Source: Psychrobacter sp. Pi2-52
Lineage (GTDB): Bacteria; Pseudomonadota; Gammaproteobacteria; Pseudomonadales; Moraxellaceae
DNA length: 64,000 bases
Reading direction: 5' to 3'
NCBI RefSeq assembly: GCF_904846705.1
Contig: NZ_CAJHBS010000002.1
Location: 124,001-188,000 of the forward strand
Position 1 is the stretch's first letter. Each line of letters begins with the position of its first letter. Positions 17,696 to 27,818 of the stretch are shown one piece after another. The translations under genes were made by a program, and so were the position numbers. Under the pieces are notes generated by a model. That model made no database searches and was not told the DNA's origin. It was given only the letters and a program-made list of their open reading frames with translations.

Positions 17696-19732
17696 ATGAG
17701 AGACACGATGACTGCATTTGCCAATACCACTACTAAACAACCAGCGAGCAATGTTTCAACCAATCACGATGCTACTAAGGCTAAAACGATAGCTGATATA
17801 AGCTATCAATTTGATTTTGCCCGTTTCTACGAGCATTTGGTCGATGTATCACTGAGTTTTACAGCAGTATCCGATGCGCCGCAGCTTTGGTTACCAGCGT
17901 GGATACCAGGCAGTTATCTGATGCGTGAGTTTGCCCGAAACATCACTGCGGTACATTATCAAATAATAGAAGCTCCAACAGCAGATAGTGACAAGCAGCC
18001 AAAGACTTATCGCGCGCAAAAAATTGACAAAAACACATGGCAGCTGCCAGCGGTGCAAGCAGGGCAGACGGTCATCGTCGAGTATGAAGTCTATTGCTAT
18101 GACTTGTCTGTGCGTACGGCCTACGTCGATCAGCAACGACTTTATGGCAATTTCACTTCACTTGCGCTCGCCGTCGAAGGGCAAGAGCAATTACCTGTCC
18201 ACGTTAGCTTGATTGTGCCTGAGACATTTTTTGCAGACAAAGAAAGTAGCAAAGTACTGTTGGCTTGTGGGTTGGAAGCTACGCACCTGCAAGTTGATCA
18301 ACAGCAAAAAGGCCGTCAGCAAGCGAACCGTCAGCACATCTATAAGTTACAGGCAGCCAATTATCACGAGCTGATTGATTATCCATTCGAAATCGCAGAA
18401 CAAGAAAAGTTTGATTTTATTATTCATGATAATGAGCATCAGACGCTACATCATAGCTTTTACCTGTCAGGTAAGCAGAGTGCCAATCTAGGTCGATTGC
18501 AGCAGGATATTACTCAGATTTGTCAGACCTACGTAGATTGGTTAGGCGATGCGCCATTTGATGATTATACCTTTATGACCTTTGCCAGCGGTCAAGATTA
18601 TGGTGGGCTTGAGCATATCAACTCTACTAGCCTTATTACCCCGCGCAATGACTTGCCAAATGCCAATGAACCAAAGTTACCAAGTACAGATTATCAGCGG
18701 TTTTTAGGCTTATGCAGTCATGAGTATTTTCATTCATGGTGGGTGAAGACGGTGCGCCCTGATGTCATGATTGATGTTGATTTGCGACGTGAAGCATTTA
18801 CACCATTACTTTGGGTGTTCGAAGGGTTTACGTCTTATATCGATGATTTTATGTTGCAAGCGTCAGGTGTGATTGATAAAGCCAATTATCTGCGACTGCT
18901 AGCCGAGCAAATTAATCGCTACTATCAGACTCCAGGGCGCGGTAATCAAAGCGTAGCAGAGTCGAGCTTTGATGCTTGGATTAAGCTGTATCGTACCGAT
19001 GAAAATACAGGCAATGCAGGTATAAGCTACTATAATAAAGGCGCATTGGTGGCTTTATGTCTGGATCTAATCTTACTCAAAAATAGCGACGGTCGTTATC
19101 GTTTGTTTGATGTGGTCAAAGCTTTTTATACTCAGGCCAAGCAGAACGACAGTAAGCGAATTGGTATCAGTAGTGCTGATATGGGCTCCGTCATTGGGCG
19201 GTTTATGCCGCTAGCAGAATGGAAAGATTTTGAACGCCGTTATGTCAACGGGGTAGAAGAGCTGCCAATTGAAGCGTTGCTAATGGCAAACGGTGTCAAA
19301 ATACAGGCGAATACTAAAGAAACCGCTGACAAGCATGTGCCTTGGGGTATGCGATGTAACGAAACGCCAGCTGGGCTAAAGGTCAATCGTGTGATGCGAG
19401 ATAGTATTGCGGCTAAAGCTGGTATTTCAGCACATGACGTTATTATCGCGATTGACGGCATCAAAGCGGATACGAAACAACTTACCGTCTTGGTTAATAT
19501 AGCGCATCCTGTTGAATGCTATTTATTCCGCCGTGATGAGCTAATGTGTGTTCAGGTTCAACCCGAAACGACAACTAAAGTTAAGCCGCGAGATGAGACA
19601 ACTGGCATGACTGGAGCAGTACCTCCTCATAAAGTAAGCCTACGCTTAGCAAAAGGAGATAAGACTTTAGAGAATGATAATGAGCAATTAAAAGGTGAGG
19701 CAGGTTGGGAGACATGGCTCAATGTTATATAA
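17696..19732 (+). CDS. M61 family metallopeptidase (glycyl aminopeptidase-like) with PDZ domain
   Basis: A protein of up to 678 residues. An N-terminal beta domain contains LWLPAWIPGSYLMREFARNI, the typical M61 opening. The zinc motif HEYFHSWW (His342, Glu343, His346) is an HExxH variant, with the third ligand Glu in WVFEGFTSYIDDFML. A PDZ domain follows near residues 545-625 (LKVNRVMRDSIAAKAGISAHDVIIAIDG). The family removes N-terminal Gly or Ala from peptides. No signal peptide is evident, so it is probably cytosolic. The ATG at 17708 is an alternative start, since AAGG touches the first ATG and is 12 bases from the second. Confidence 0.9.
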   Translation: MRDTMTAFANTTTKQPASNVSTNHDATKAKTIADISYQFDFARFYEHLVDVSLSFTAVSDAPQLWLPAWIPGSYLMREFARNITAVHYQIIEAPTADSDKQPKTYRAQKIDKNTWQLPAVQAGQTVIVEYEVYCYDLSVRTAYVDQQRLYGNFTSLALAVEGQEQLPVHVSLIVPETFFADKESSKVLLACGLEATHLQVDQQQKGRQQANRQHIYKLQAANYHELIDYPFEIAEQEKFDFIIHDNEHQTLHHSFYLSGKQSANLGRLQQDITQICQTYVDWLGDAPFDDYTFMTFASGQDYGGLEHINSTSLITPRNDLPNANEPKLPSTDYQRFLGLCSHEYFHSWWVKTVRPDVMIDVDLRREAFTPLLWVFEGFTSYIDDFMLQASGVIDKANYLRLLAEQINRYYQTPGRGNQSVAESSFDAWIKLYRTDENTGNAGISYYNKGALVALCLDLILLKNSDGRYRLFDVVKAFYTQAKQNDSKRIGISSADMGSVIGRFMPLAEWKDFERRYVNGVEELPIEALLMANGVKIQANTKETADKHVPWGMRCNETPAGLKVNRVMRDSIAAKAGISAHDVIIAIDGIKADTKQLTVLVNIAHPVECYLFRRDELMCVQVQPETTTKVKPRDETTGMTGAVPPHKVSLRLAKGDKTLENDNEQLKGEAGWETWLNVI

Positions 19733-19764
19733 AATACCTTTCCATACGAAAAACCCTTCCATAT

Positions 19765-19808
19765 AAAAAACCCTCTTCCGAGCATTCATGCTTAGAAGAG
19801 GGTTTTTT
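19765..19808. terminator. Bidirectional terminator
   Basis: AAAAAACCCTCTTC pairs exactly with GAAGAGGGTTTTTT around a 16-base loop that can extend the stem. It lies between the convergent M61 and DUF305 genes. Confidence 0.92.
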
Positions 19809-19881
19809 ATAATCTATAATATTGTTGATATGCCTAAGCAACCTAAGTGATTAAACAATCAGTGATTGGTGACGTATGAGA

Positions 19882-20736
19882 TTACTGCTCTTTAGCTTTA
19901 TTATCTGGGCTATCTAGGTTCTTATTATCGGTAGTTTTAGGCTCAATATTTTCATCTACAGAGCTATCGTCATCGTTGCTACTTGCAGCCTCAAGCGCAG
20001 CAATCCAGTTTTTCATCACATCAATTTCAGTTTGCTGGTTATCAATGACGTCTTGCGCCAACTGACGCATCTCTTCATCTGTCCCATATTCGAGCTGAAC
20101 TTTTGCCATATCAACAGCGGCAATATGATGCGGTAGCATGCCGCGGGCAAATGCCATATCAGGCACGGGATCAGACACACCCAAAGTCATTTCGCCATGC
20201 ATATTTTCCATGCTTTTAGCATATGCTTGCTGCATTGCCACAGTATTTGGCTTAGGTTTGGCAGCATCAGGATGGCTAGCCAGCCACTTGTTTAAGACAT
20301 CGATTTCAGCTTGCTGTGCCGTGATGACATCTTTAGCAAGTTGGCGCATCGCTTCGTCAGTGCCATACTTGAGTTCTATTTTTGCCATCTCTACCGCGCC
20401 GCGATGATGTCCCAGCATGCCTTTAGCAAAAGCAGTATCAGGATCGTTATACCCCATACCAATCATCATCTCGTCATGCATTCTAGTCATTGATCTCGTA
20501 TAATCTCTGAGCATATCGCTCATTTGAGACTCATCACTGACACTGTTATCGCTATCATTTGTTAGAGTATCATTTGCAATATCGTCATGCTCAGCATGTG
20601 GCATATCAGTCACTGGCGGTGAGGTTTCTTCTGCAGGATTTGATTGGCTGTCTTCAGTCGCTGGCTGACAGGCACTCAATACAAGCGCCGCAGAAATGCT
20701 AGTGACCAACGAAAGAAAACGATGAGAAGCAATCAT
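19882..20736 (-). CDS. Lipoprotein with two tandem DUF305 domains
   Basis: A 284-residue secreted lipoprotein. The signal ends in a lipobox LSAC (Cys near residue 23), then an acidic linker of about 45 residues. Two DUF305 copies follow, at about 70-155 and 165-250. Each has MH.EM, a GML.HH motif and a YGTDE.MRQLA.DVI helix ending in Gln-Gln. The His and Met positions are conserved in both copies (MLGHHRGAVEM and MLPHHIAAVDM). DUF305 is ferritin-like and is often found near copper-handling genes, but none is adjacent here, so metal binding is an inference. The acidic tail is likely disordered. Confidence 0.88.
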   Translation of the reverse strand: MIASHRFLSLVTSISAALVLSACQPATEDSQSNPAEETSPPVTDMPHAEHDDIANDTLTNDSDNSVSDESQMSDMLRDYTRSMTRMHDEMMIGMGYNDPDTAFAKGMLGHHRGAVEMAKIELKYGTDEAMRQLAKDVITAQQAEIDVLNKWLASHPDAAKPKPNTVAMQQAYAKSMENMHGEMTLGVSDPVPDMAFARGMLPHHIAAVDMAKVQLEYGTDEEMRQLAQDVIDNQQTEIDVMKNWIAALEAASSNDDDSSVDENIEPKTTDNKNLDSPDNKAKEQ

Positions 20737-20949
20737 GACATATCCCTATTGTGAAAAAACCAAACGATAAATGGATAATACCTATTATACATAATCAATT
20801 ACGTGCTGAATGTTAGCAGATAAACCTTACCCATTCGAGACACTATGTTTAACAGGTCGTAATATATTAATATTGGAGCTTTATATTAGGGGCTAAATAG
20901 CCAAACAGTGTGAATTAATCAACAGTATCTGAACTTAAAACCATCTAAA

Positions 20950-21564
20950 CTAGTTAGAAATACCTAGCTGACGACAGTGTTCGCTAGTTAGATGAACGCG
21001 TACAAACTCCCCAACAGCTAACTCACCTAGCTCAAATCCTGCCACTGACCAACGTATCAAACGCAGACAAGGCAGACCGACATGCGCTGTCATACGTCTG
21101 ACTTGGCGATTTTTACCTTCGTATATTGTCAGCATCAGCCATGAGTCCGGTACGCTTTTACGCTCACGTATTGGCGGATTGCGCTGCCAGAGTACCATCG
21201 GTAGTTCTTCTTCACTAACGTGTTTGACCTCGGCAGGTAACGTTTTACCGTCTTTTAAAACCACGCCACGTTTGAGCTTATTGAGTTGCTCAGCAGTAGG
21301 AATTCCTTCTACTTGCACTAAGTAAGTTTTACCTTGTTTGCGCCCTGCGTTGGCTTTTGGCGGATGAGTAATTGCTTTATTAACGCGACCATCATCGGTC
21401 AAAATCAGCAATCCCTCCGAAGTGGCATCTAGCCTACCAGCAACTCGCAAAGCCTTATCGGTAAAGTATTGCGATAGGGTGGTGTGATCGTTATTACTGT
21501 CATCTCTAAACTGACTTTGCACGCCGTAAGGCTTATTGAATAAGATGAGACTAGAAGTAGACAT
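20950..21564 (-). CDS. rluE: 23S rRNA pseudouridine 2457 synthase, RluE type
   Basis: A 204-residue pseudouridine synthase of the RsuA family without the S4 domain, matching RluE length. The catalytic motif GRLDATSEGLLILTDDG places the Asp at residue 46. KTYLVQVEGIP and GKNRQVRRMTAHVGLPCLRLIR are the further family motifs. RluE makes the single pseudouridine at position 2457 of 23S rRNA in E. coli. Assignment within the family rests on length and the VAGRLDATSEGLL pattern. Confidence 0.88.
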   Translation of the reverse strand: MSTSSLILFNKPYGVQSQFRDDSNNDHTTLSQYFTDKALRVAGRLDATSEGLLILTDDGRVNKAITHPPKANAGRKQGKTYLVQVEGIPTAEQLNKLKRGVVLKDGKTLPAEVKHVSEEELPMVLWQRNPPIRERKSVPDSWLMLTIYEGKNRQVRRMTAHVGLPCLRLIRWSVAGFELGELAVGEFVRVHLTSEHCRQLGISN

Positions 21565-22002
21565 AAAACGGTGTTTCCTAGTTTTTGATGGACAATGAAT
21601 TATTGTAGCGTATGTTTTGTGATGTAGAGCTAGTATTAAGCGACAAGACTAAAGGCGATATATTTAATGTGCTGTATGCCACATGACCTGCTACAAAAGT
21701 AGGACAGCGCTTGTATAGATTTGCTGTTATCCTAAATCCGCACTCTGATAGTGGTATTTATATTTTCAATAGAGAAATATCCACTATCTGTAAGCGATAA
21801 TCATTATTTGGGTCTTTATTTTAATTTTTTTAGCTTCGAGCTATTTTTCATATCGTTCAAACCAATGTTGCAAGTGTCGTACTCATCAAAGCTTTGCTTA
21901 GCCGATAAGCGCCCAAAGCGTTACAACTACAATAAAACGGTTAGCATAACAAAGTGTCTAGTTCGCTTGCGACGTCCAATATACAACCAAGGAGTATCAT
22001 CG
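21565..22002. other. Divergent region rluE/icd with long icd leader
   Basis: A 438-base gap. The icd reading frame stays open upstream of its true start to 21751, but the encoded 84 residues have no icd character. The region should hold the icd promoter; no defined site was recognised. Confidence 0.45.
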
Positions 22003-23262
22003 ATGTCATATGATAAGGTTATCGTGCCAAGAGACGGCGAAAAAGTGACCGTAAACGCAGATCTCACATTAAATGTTCCCAATCATCCGATTATTCCGTT
22101 TGTGGAAGGTGATGGAATCGGTGTAGATATCACGCCTGTCATGATAAAAGTAGTCAATGCTGCAGTTGATAAAGCGTATCACGGCAAGAAGTCTATCATT
22201 TGGATGGAGACTTATCTTGGTGAAAAAGCAGCGAAAGTATATGACGGCGACTATTTGCCAAGCGAGACGCTAGAGATTCTAAAAGACTACGTCATTAGTA
22301 TCAAGGGTCCATTGACCACGCCAGTAGGTGGTGGCTTTAGTTCGTTAAACGTCGCAGTGCGCCAAAACCTTGACTTATACGTATGTCAACGTCCAGTACG
22401 TTGGTTCGAAGGCGTGCCAAGTCCAGTACAGCATCCAGAGCTGACGGATATGGTTATCTTTCGTGAAAATACAGAAGATATCTACACGGGTATCGAGTGG
22501 AAAGCGGGCAGTGATGATGCCAAAAAAGTTATCAATTTCTTAAGAGATGAGATGGGTGTGACCAGTATTCGCTTCCCTGAAGACTGCGGCATCGGTATCA
22601 AGCCTGTCTCAAAAGAAGGCTCTCAGCGCTTGGTACGTAAAGCGATTCAGCATGCCATTGATAATGATTTGCCAAATGTGACGCTAGTGCATAAAGGTAA
22701 TATCATGAAGTTCACTGAAGGCGCATTTAAGGATTGGGGTTATGAGCTGGCAGCAGAGCGTTTTAGTGCAGAGTTATTAGATGGCGGTCCATGGATGACC
22801 ATGAAAAATCCAAAAACAGGTAATGATATTATTATTAAAGACGTCATCGCTGATGCGTTTTTGCAGCAGATTTTGATGCGTCCTTCAGATTACTCTGTAG
22901 TAGCAACGCTTAACTTAAACGGTGACTATATCTCTGATGCATTGGCGGCTGAAGTAGGCGGGATTGGTATCGCACCTGGTGCAAACAAAGGTGGCGCGAT
23001 TGCTGTTTATGAAGCGACGCATGGTACTGCGCCCAAGTACGCTGGTCAGAATAAAGTAAACCCAGGTTCACTGATATTGTCAGCTGAGATGATGCTTCGT
23101 GATATGGGCTGGACGGAAGCAGCTGATCTTGTTATCAGTGGTATCCAAGGTGCGATTGCCAATAAAACAGTCACGTATGATTTTGAGCGTTTGATGCCAG
23201 ATGCTACCTTGCTGAGTACTTCGGAGTTTGGTAAGGCGATCATTAAGCATATGGAAGCCTAA
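22003..23262 (+). CDS. icd: Isocitrate dehydrogenase, NADP-dependent, dimeric type
   Basis: A 419-residue TCA-cycle enzyme converting isocitrate to 2-oxoglutarate. The start [15 protein letters not shown] is chosen because AAGGAG lies nine bases upstream and matches E. coli Icd. [18 protein letters not shown] opens the conserved domain. [25 protein letters not shown] is the substrate-binding segment with the regulatory Ser of the E. coli enzyme (SLNVALR region), and [22 protein letters not shown] is the metal and substrate motif. A second, unrelated isocitrate dehydrogenase lies next to it in opposite orientation. Confidence 0.96.
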   Translation: MSYDKVIVPRDGEKVTVNADLTLNVPNHPIIPFVEGDGIGVDITPVMIKVVNAAVDKAYHGKKSIIWMETYLGEKAAKVYDGDYLPSETLEILKDYVISIKGPLTTPVGGGFSSLNVAVRQNLDLYVCQRPVRWFEGVPSPVQHPELTDMVIFRENTEDIYTGIEWKAGSDDAKKVINFLRDEMGVTSIRFPEDCGIGIKPVSKEGSQRLVRKAIQHAIDNDLPNVTLVHKGNIMKFTEGAFKDWGYELAAERFSAELLDGGPWMTMKNPKTGNDIIIKDVIADAFLQQILMRPSDYSVVATLNLNGDYISDALAAEVGGIGIAPGANKGGAIAVYEATHGTAPKYAGQNKVNPGSLILSAEMMLRDMGWTEAADLVISGIQGAIANKTVTYDFERLMPDATLLSTSEFGKAIIKHMEA

Positions 23263-23304
23263 GACTACTTAAGCTCTAAGCATTCTACTTTATTACTATG
23301 TATG

Positions 23305-23337
23305 AAAAGCCGCCTGATTATATAGGTGGCTTTTTTA
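23305..23337 (+). terminator. icd terminator
   Basis: AAAAGCCGCCT pairs with AGGTGGCTTTTTT around an eight-base loop, immediately downstream of icd. Confidence 0.88.
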
Positions 23338-23368
23338 TTTCACTCTTTATAAAGATTTTAGAAAACAC

Positions 23369-23410
23369 AAAAAAACACCTCAACGTTCTAAGACGGTTGA
23401 GGTGTTTTTT
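23369..23410. terminator. Terminator of the monomeric idh gene
   Basis: AACACCTCAAC pairs with GTTGAGGTGTT, flanked by A-run and T-run, so it works in either direction between the convergent dehydrogenase genes. Confidence 0.88.
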
Positions 23411-23494
23411 ACTAAGACTTAAACTCGCATAATCGCTTCTGGGCATAAAAACCAAAAGCGATTAGGCTGAATGTCTAAGAGCAGTCGCTTAAAA

Positions 23495-25714
23495 TTATAG
23501 CGATGCCAATGTCTCGTTAAACAAAGCGCTTGGACGCATTGCTTTCTTAGCCAATTCTTCATCAGCATAGTAGTAGCCTTTAATGTCTACTGGCTTGCCT
23601 TGAGCTTGGTTAAGTTCTTTAACGATGGCTTCTTCGTTCTCTTTTAGCTTTTGCGCGAATGGTGTAAATTGCGCTTTTAGCTCGCTATCTTTATCTTGCG
23701 CTGCAAGCTCTTCTGCCCAGTACATCGCTAGATAGAAATGGCTACCACGGTTGTCGAGCTCGCCAGTTTTACGTGATGGCGACTTATCGTTCAATAGCAG
23801 TTTTTCTGTTGCTGTATCTAGCGTGTCTGCCAAGATTTGAGCTTTAGCATTGTTGTCGTTGTTTGCTAAATGCTCCAACGATACCGTCAATGCCAAGAAC
23901 TCACCGAGTGAATCCCAACGTAGATGGTTCTCTTCTGTCAGCTGCTCAACGTGCTTCGGTGCAGAACCACCAGCACCTGTTTCAAACAAACCGCCGCCTT
24001 TCATTAATGGTACAACTGATAGCATCTTGGCACTGGTACCTAGCTCTAGGATAGGGAACAAGTCAGTTAGGTAATCGCGTAGGATGTTACCGGTCGCAGA
24101 GATAGTATCTAGACCACGAGCAACGCGCTCTAGGGTATAACGCATCGCACGAACCTGAGACATAATCTCGATATGTAAGCCAGTAGTGTCATGATCTTTT
24201 AGATATGTTCTAACTTTTTTGATTAGCTCGTTCTCATGTGGACGGTAAGGGTCTAACCAGAAGATTACAGGTGTATCTGATTCACGAGCACGGCGTACGG
24301 CAAGTTTTACCCAGTCTTGGATAGGCTCATCTTTAACCTGACACATGCGCCAGATATCACCTTTCTCAACACGTTTTTCGAGTAGCACTTCATCAGTATC
24401 AATATCGACGATACGTGCAATACCAGCATCGCTAGACTCAAAAGTCTTGTCATGCGAGCCATACTCTTCAGCTTTTTGAGCCATTAGGCCAACGTTAGGA
24501 ACGGTACCCATGGTTTTTGGATCAAAGTTACCATGCCATTTGCAGAAGTTGATCATTTCTTGGTAAATACGCGCAAAGGTAGACTCTGGCATGACGGCTT
24601 TACAGTCATACATTTTGCCATCAGCACCCCACATTTTACCACCTGAACGAATCATCGCTGGCATAGAAGCATCAACGATTACATCACTTGGAGAATGGAA
24701 GTTGGTGATACCTTTTGAAGAGTCAACCATGGCCAGACGTGGGCGATGCTCTTGACACGCATGCAAGTCGCGCTCAATCTCTTCACGCTGAGAGGCTGGC
24801 AAAGTGGCAATTTTGTCGTACAAGTCAGCCATACCGTTGTTGACGTTGATACCTAGCTCATCAAAGAATGCGCCATGTTTTTCAAAGGCTTCTTTATAGT
24901 AGATTCTAACCGCATGACCAAAGACGATAGGATGCGAGACCTTCATCATGGTTGCTTTTACGTGTAATGAGAACAAGATACCAGCTTCGCGGCAATCTTC
25001 CATTTCACGCTCATAAAACTCTAATAGTGCTTTTTTGCTCATGACCATCAGGTCGATGACTTCTTTATCAAGCAAAGCAATTTTAGGCTTTAATACTTTT
25101 TGAGTACCGTCATCAAGTAACAACTCCATACGTACTGTACGAGCTTTATCTAATGTCATAGATTGCTCGCCATCGTAGAAGTCGCCGCCATGCATGTGTG
25201 ATACGTGCGTGCTTGACCATTGCTTCCATTCACCCATAGAGTGTGGATGCTTACGTGCATAGTTTTTGACGGCTTTAGGCGCGCGGCGATCTGAGTTACC
25301 TTCACGCAGTACTGGGTTCACTGAACTGCCTAAGCTTTTGCCATAGCGCTTGCGTAGCTCTTTTTCTTCGTCAGTTTGTGGATCTTCTGGGAAGTTAGGA
25401 ATAGCATAGCCTTTGCTCTGTAGCTCTTTGATAGCGGCTTTTAACTGCTGTACAGAAGCACTGATGTTTGGCAGTTTGATGATATTGGTATTTGGGTCTT
25501 GAGTCAGACGACCTAGCTCAGCTAAGTTGTCAGGAACACGTTGCTCTTCGGTCAAGTATTCAGGGAATTCAGCCAATATACGCGCTGCAACAGAGATGTC
25601 GCTGGTTTCAACTTCAACGCCTGCCGTTTTTGTGAATGCTTCGACAATCGGTAAGAACGACAGAGTCGCTAGCGCTGGGGCTTCGTCAGTTTTTGTATAA
25701 ATAATTTTTGACAT
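23495..25714 (-). CDS. idh: Isocitrate dehydrogenase, NADP-dependent, monomeric type
   Basis: A 739-residue monomeric enzyme, close to the 741 of Azotobacter IDH. It performs the same reaction as icd but is unrelated in overall sequence. [23 protein letters not shown] is the family N-terminus. [40 protein letters not shown] and [33 protein letters not shown] are strongly conserved segments. The start at 25714 has GGAAGA upstream; the longer frame adds 27 non-conserved residues. In cold-adapted bacteria such as Colwellia maris this type is cold-inducible, so a low-temperature role is plausible here. Confidence 0.96.
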   Translation of the reverse strand: MSKIIYTKTDEAPALATLSFLPIVEAFTKTAGVEVETSDISVAARILAEFPEYLTEEQRVPDNLAELGRLTQDPNTNIIKLPNISASVQQLKAAIKELQSKGYAIPNFPEDPQTDEEKELRKRYGKSLGSSVNPVLREGNSDRRAPKAVKNYARKHPHSMGEWKQWSSTHVSHMHGGDFYDGEQSMTLDKARTVRMELLLDDGTQKVLKPKIALLDKEVIDLMVMSKKALLEFYEREMEDCREAGILFSLHVKATMMKVSHPIVFGHAVRIYYKEAFEKHGAFFDELGINVNNGMADLYDKIATLPASQREEIERDLHACQEHRPRLAMVDSSKGITNFHSPSDVIVDASMPAMIRSGGKMWGADGKMYDCKAVMPESTFARIYQEMINFCKWHGNFDPKTMGTVPNVGLMAQKAEEYGSHDKTFESSDAGIARIVDIDTDEVLLEKRVEKGDIWRMCQVKDEPIQDWVKLAVRRARESDTPVIFWLDPYRPHENELIKKVRTYLKDHDTTGLHIEIMSQVRAMRYTLERVARGLDTISATGNILRDYLTDLFPILELGTSAKMLSVVPLMKGGGLFETGAGGSAPKHVEQLTEENHLRWDSLGEFLALTVSLEHLANNDNNAKAQILADTLDTATEKLLLNDKSPSRKTGELDNRGSHFYLAMYWAEELAAQDKDSELKAQFTPFAQKLKENEEAIVKELNQAQGKPVDIKGYYYADEELAKKAMRPSALFNETLASL

Positions 25715-26127
25715 TTTAGTTAGATCTTCCTTTAGGCTGTAGTTAATAATAAAGCTCAAATATAGTGTTGAATATGCGTCAATGATACTATGCAATAATC
25801 CATGATATGGTTAGAACAAGTACTTCATATGTAGCTTCTTAGAAATTTTTAAGACAGGTCAGACATTTTCTTTTAATAATATTCATGAAAAAAGCATTTA
25901 AAGGCAACACGTTAACGGTCGGTGCAAAATTGCCTAAAAGTGAATCACTGACGCTACATTATAATCAATCCACTATAAATCCGATAGGATGTCAATCGTA
26001 TACCATGAACTAAGTATACTGTTTTAGCTCGTATCCTATGGTTTCGAATTATACTAAGCTAATAACAACCTTATTCTACCAGTCATCGGCTTCGATATCA
26101 TCTTTTCCATACAACTACTGTTTATTC

Positions 26128-26217
26128 ATGACGTTTTATATTGATCTCACTGTCCATGAGCGTAGTCGTACAAACCACCCGCGTTATCGTTGGTGGTTTT
26201 TTATTAGGTGCGGATAA
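26128..26217 (+). CDS. Possible leader mini-ORF across an orphan terminator
   Basis: ATG at 26128 opens a 29-residue frame ending at TAA 26217: MTFYIDLTVHERSRTNHPRY, then RWWFFIRCG. The terminator stem lies inside it, so translation would compete with hairpin formation. There is no strong Shine-Dalgarno sequence, and the Trp-Phe-rich end is partly dictated by the GT-rich hairpin. It may be no more than chance. Confidence 0.2.
   Translation: MTFYIDLTVHERSRTNHPRYRWWFFIRCG
26172..26204 (+). terminator. Orphan intrinsic terminator
   Basis: AAACCACC pairs with GGTGGTTT around a 12-base loop, followed by a T-run. It stands 118 bases before the GNAT gene and has no gene upstream on its strand. Confidence 0.75.
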
Positions 26218-26321
26218 GTTTTTGCAAATTGTGACAGCAATGACGTAAAAATTTGCTAGTCTAGGTCATCAATAGATTGGTTATCGATAAATATATCGCG
26301 ATTATAATAGTGACGGTGAAT

Positions 26322-27719
26322 ATGAGTTTAGAGTATGCGCTGATTAATGATACCAGCTGGCAGAGCCAAACAGAGTGGCAGACGCCAGATACCCCTTTTA
26401 TGTCATTCGCTTTTTGGCAAGCGCTGACTGACACCGGAGCCATTGGTGAGCAGGCAGGGTGGCTACCAATATTTATTTTGGTACATCGTGTCACAGGCGC
26501 TACTAATAGTGCGGATAGTGAAGATAACACCGATACCTTAGTAGATAGCGCGGCAGAAAATACATTGCAACCTGTGGCTGTCATGCCAGTATTTATAAAA
26601 GGTCATCATCGTGGTGAGTTTGTATTTGATCATGCATGGGCAGAAGCTTATGCGCGCTATGGCGTTGATTATTATCCGCGATTGGTCACTAGCGCACCAT
26701 ATACACCGATTACTGGCCAAAGGATTTGGTTGGCAAAAAGTGAAGTATTAAATGAAGATATCCTCAAAACAGCCATCGCAGGCATTGATGATATCGCTCA
26801 ACAAGTGGGCGCTTCCAGCTGGCATGGGCTGTTTGTGACACCTGAGCTTGCCTCTATCGCCACCACATCTATGCCAACTGAAATTGATGTAGAGCTTGCG
26901 ATAGCGGCTCAAGAAAGCGGCGTAGAATCAGCTGCTATTGAGATACCGATATTTGAGCGTCAAGGCTGCCAGTTCTTATGGCAAAACAAAGACTTACTTA
27001 ATGACAGTAAGCCATTTGCAGATTTTGATGCTTTTTTGATGACCTTAAAAGCCAAAAAGCGTAAAACCATTCGGGCTGAGCGCCGTAAAGTTGCCGAGCA
27101 GGGCATTAGTTGCCAGCGAAAGTGCGGTGATGCTATTAGCGATGCTGATTGGAAGGCTTTTTATCACTGTTATGTGATGACCTATGCAGTACGCGGACAG
27201 CAACCTTATTTGACGATAGACTTTTTTATGGCATTGGCAGCGAGCATGCCTGAGCATATAATGCTTGCGCAAGCACTTGATGCCAGTGGTGAGATTATCG
27301 CGAGCAGTTTGTTCTTATATGACAGACCTGATAATGACAAGGCTGATAGCGAGAATGTTAATGGTGACAAGGCTGATGGCGATAATAATGCTACCTTATA
27401 TGGTCGTTACTGGGGCGCGCTCGGTGAGTATGACAGCTTACATTTTGAGCTATGCTATTACCAAGGTATCGAGTTTGCTATTGAGCAAGGGTTGATGTCT
27501 TTTGATCCAGGTACGCAAGGAGAGCATAAGCTGGTACGTGGCTTTATTCCAACGACGACATATTCTATCCACCGTATCTATGATCCGCGTTTTGTACCAG
27601 CGATTGGCGATTTTTGTGTCAGAGATCGGATGCATATGGCGCAGTATCGTCAGCAGGCCTTTGAAGCTTTGCCTTTTAATGCTGACAATATGCCTGAATT
27701 TGATGGTAGTGCCTCATAG
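26322..27719 (+). CDS. GNAT-fold protein of the COG3146 (peptidogalycan biosynthesis-like) family
   Basis: A 465-residue protein of the COG3146 family, whose members carry a GNAT-like acyltransferase fold but lack a proven role. MSFAFWQALTDTGAIGEQAGWLP, a KAKKRKTIRAERRKV basic segment, MLAQALDASGEIIASSLFLY and YGRYWGALGEYDSLHFELCYYQGIEFAIEQG are the conserved blocks. FDPGTQGEHKLVRGFIPT is the typical C-terminal motif. Two acidic inserts interrupt it (NSADSEDNTDTLVDSAAENT; DNDKADSENVNGDKADGDNN), the second with a near-duplicated unit. The start at 26322 fits the family N-terminus, although its ribosome site is weak; an upstream ATG at 26277 adds 15 residues. Confidence 0.82.
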   Translation: MSLEYALINDTSWQSQTEWQTPDTPFMSFAFWQALTDTGAIGEQAGWLPIFILVHRVTGATNSADSEDNTDTLVDSAAENTLQPVAVMPVFIKGHHRGEFVFDHAWAEAYARYGVDYYPRLVTSAPYTPITGQRIWLAKSEVLNEDILKTAIAGIDDIAQQVGASSWHGLFVTPELASIATTSMPTEIDVELAIAAQESGVESAAIEIPIFERQGCQFLWQNKDLLNDSKPFADFDAFLMTLKAKKRKTIRAERRKVAEQGISCQRKCGDAISDADWKAFYHCYVMTYAVRGQQPYLTIDFFMALAASMPEHIMLAQALDASGEIIASSLFLYDRPDNDKADSENVNGDKADGDNNATLYGRYWGALGEYDSLHFELCYYQGIEFAIEQGLMSFDPGTQGEHKLVRGFIPTTTYSIHRIYDPRFVPAIGDFCVRDRMHMAQYRQQAFEALPFNADNMPEFDGSAS

Positions 27720-27818
27720 CAGTAATTTATAACGGCAATCAGCTGTGACTCACTCTGCTTCTATTTGCAAACACTTTCTAACTGTTAAACATCCTATAAA
27801 AAATACTAGCCATAAACT

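Larger units (their letters stand above)
25715..26321. other. Divergent intergenic region with an orphan terminator
   Basis: This 607-base gap separates the monomeric idh (-) and the GNAT gene (+). It holds an intrinsic terminator at 26172 that faces the plus strand although no plus-strand gene precedes it, and a 29-residue ORF at 26128 that runs through the terminator. A small RNA or an attenuated leader is possible. Confidence 0.5.

Noticed and set aside
21751..22002. N-terminal extension of icd by 84 residues
   Set aside because: The added sequence is not icd-like, and the ATG at 22003 has a strong AAGGAG site and matches the known N-terminus.
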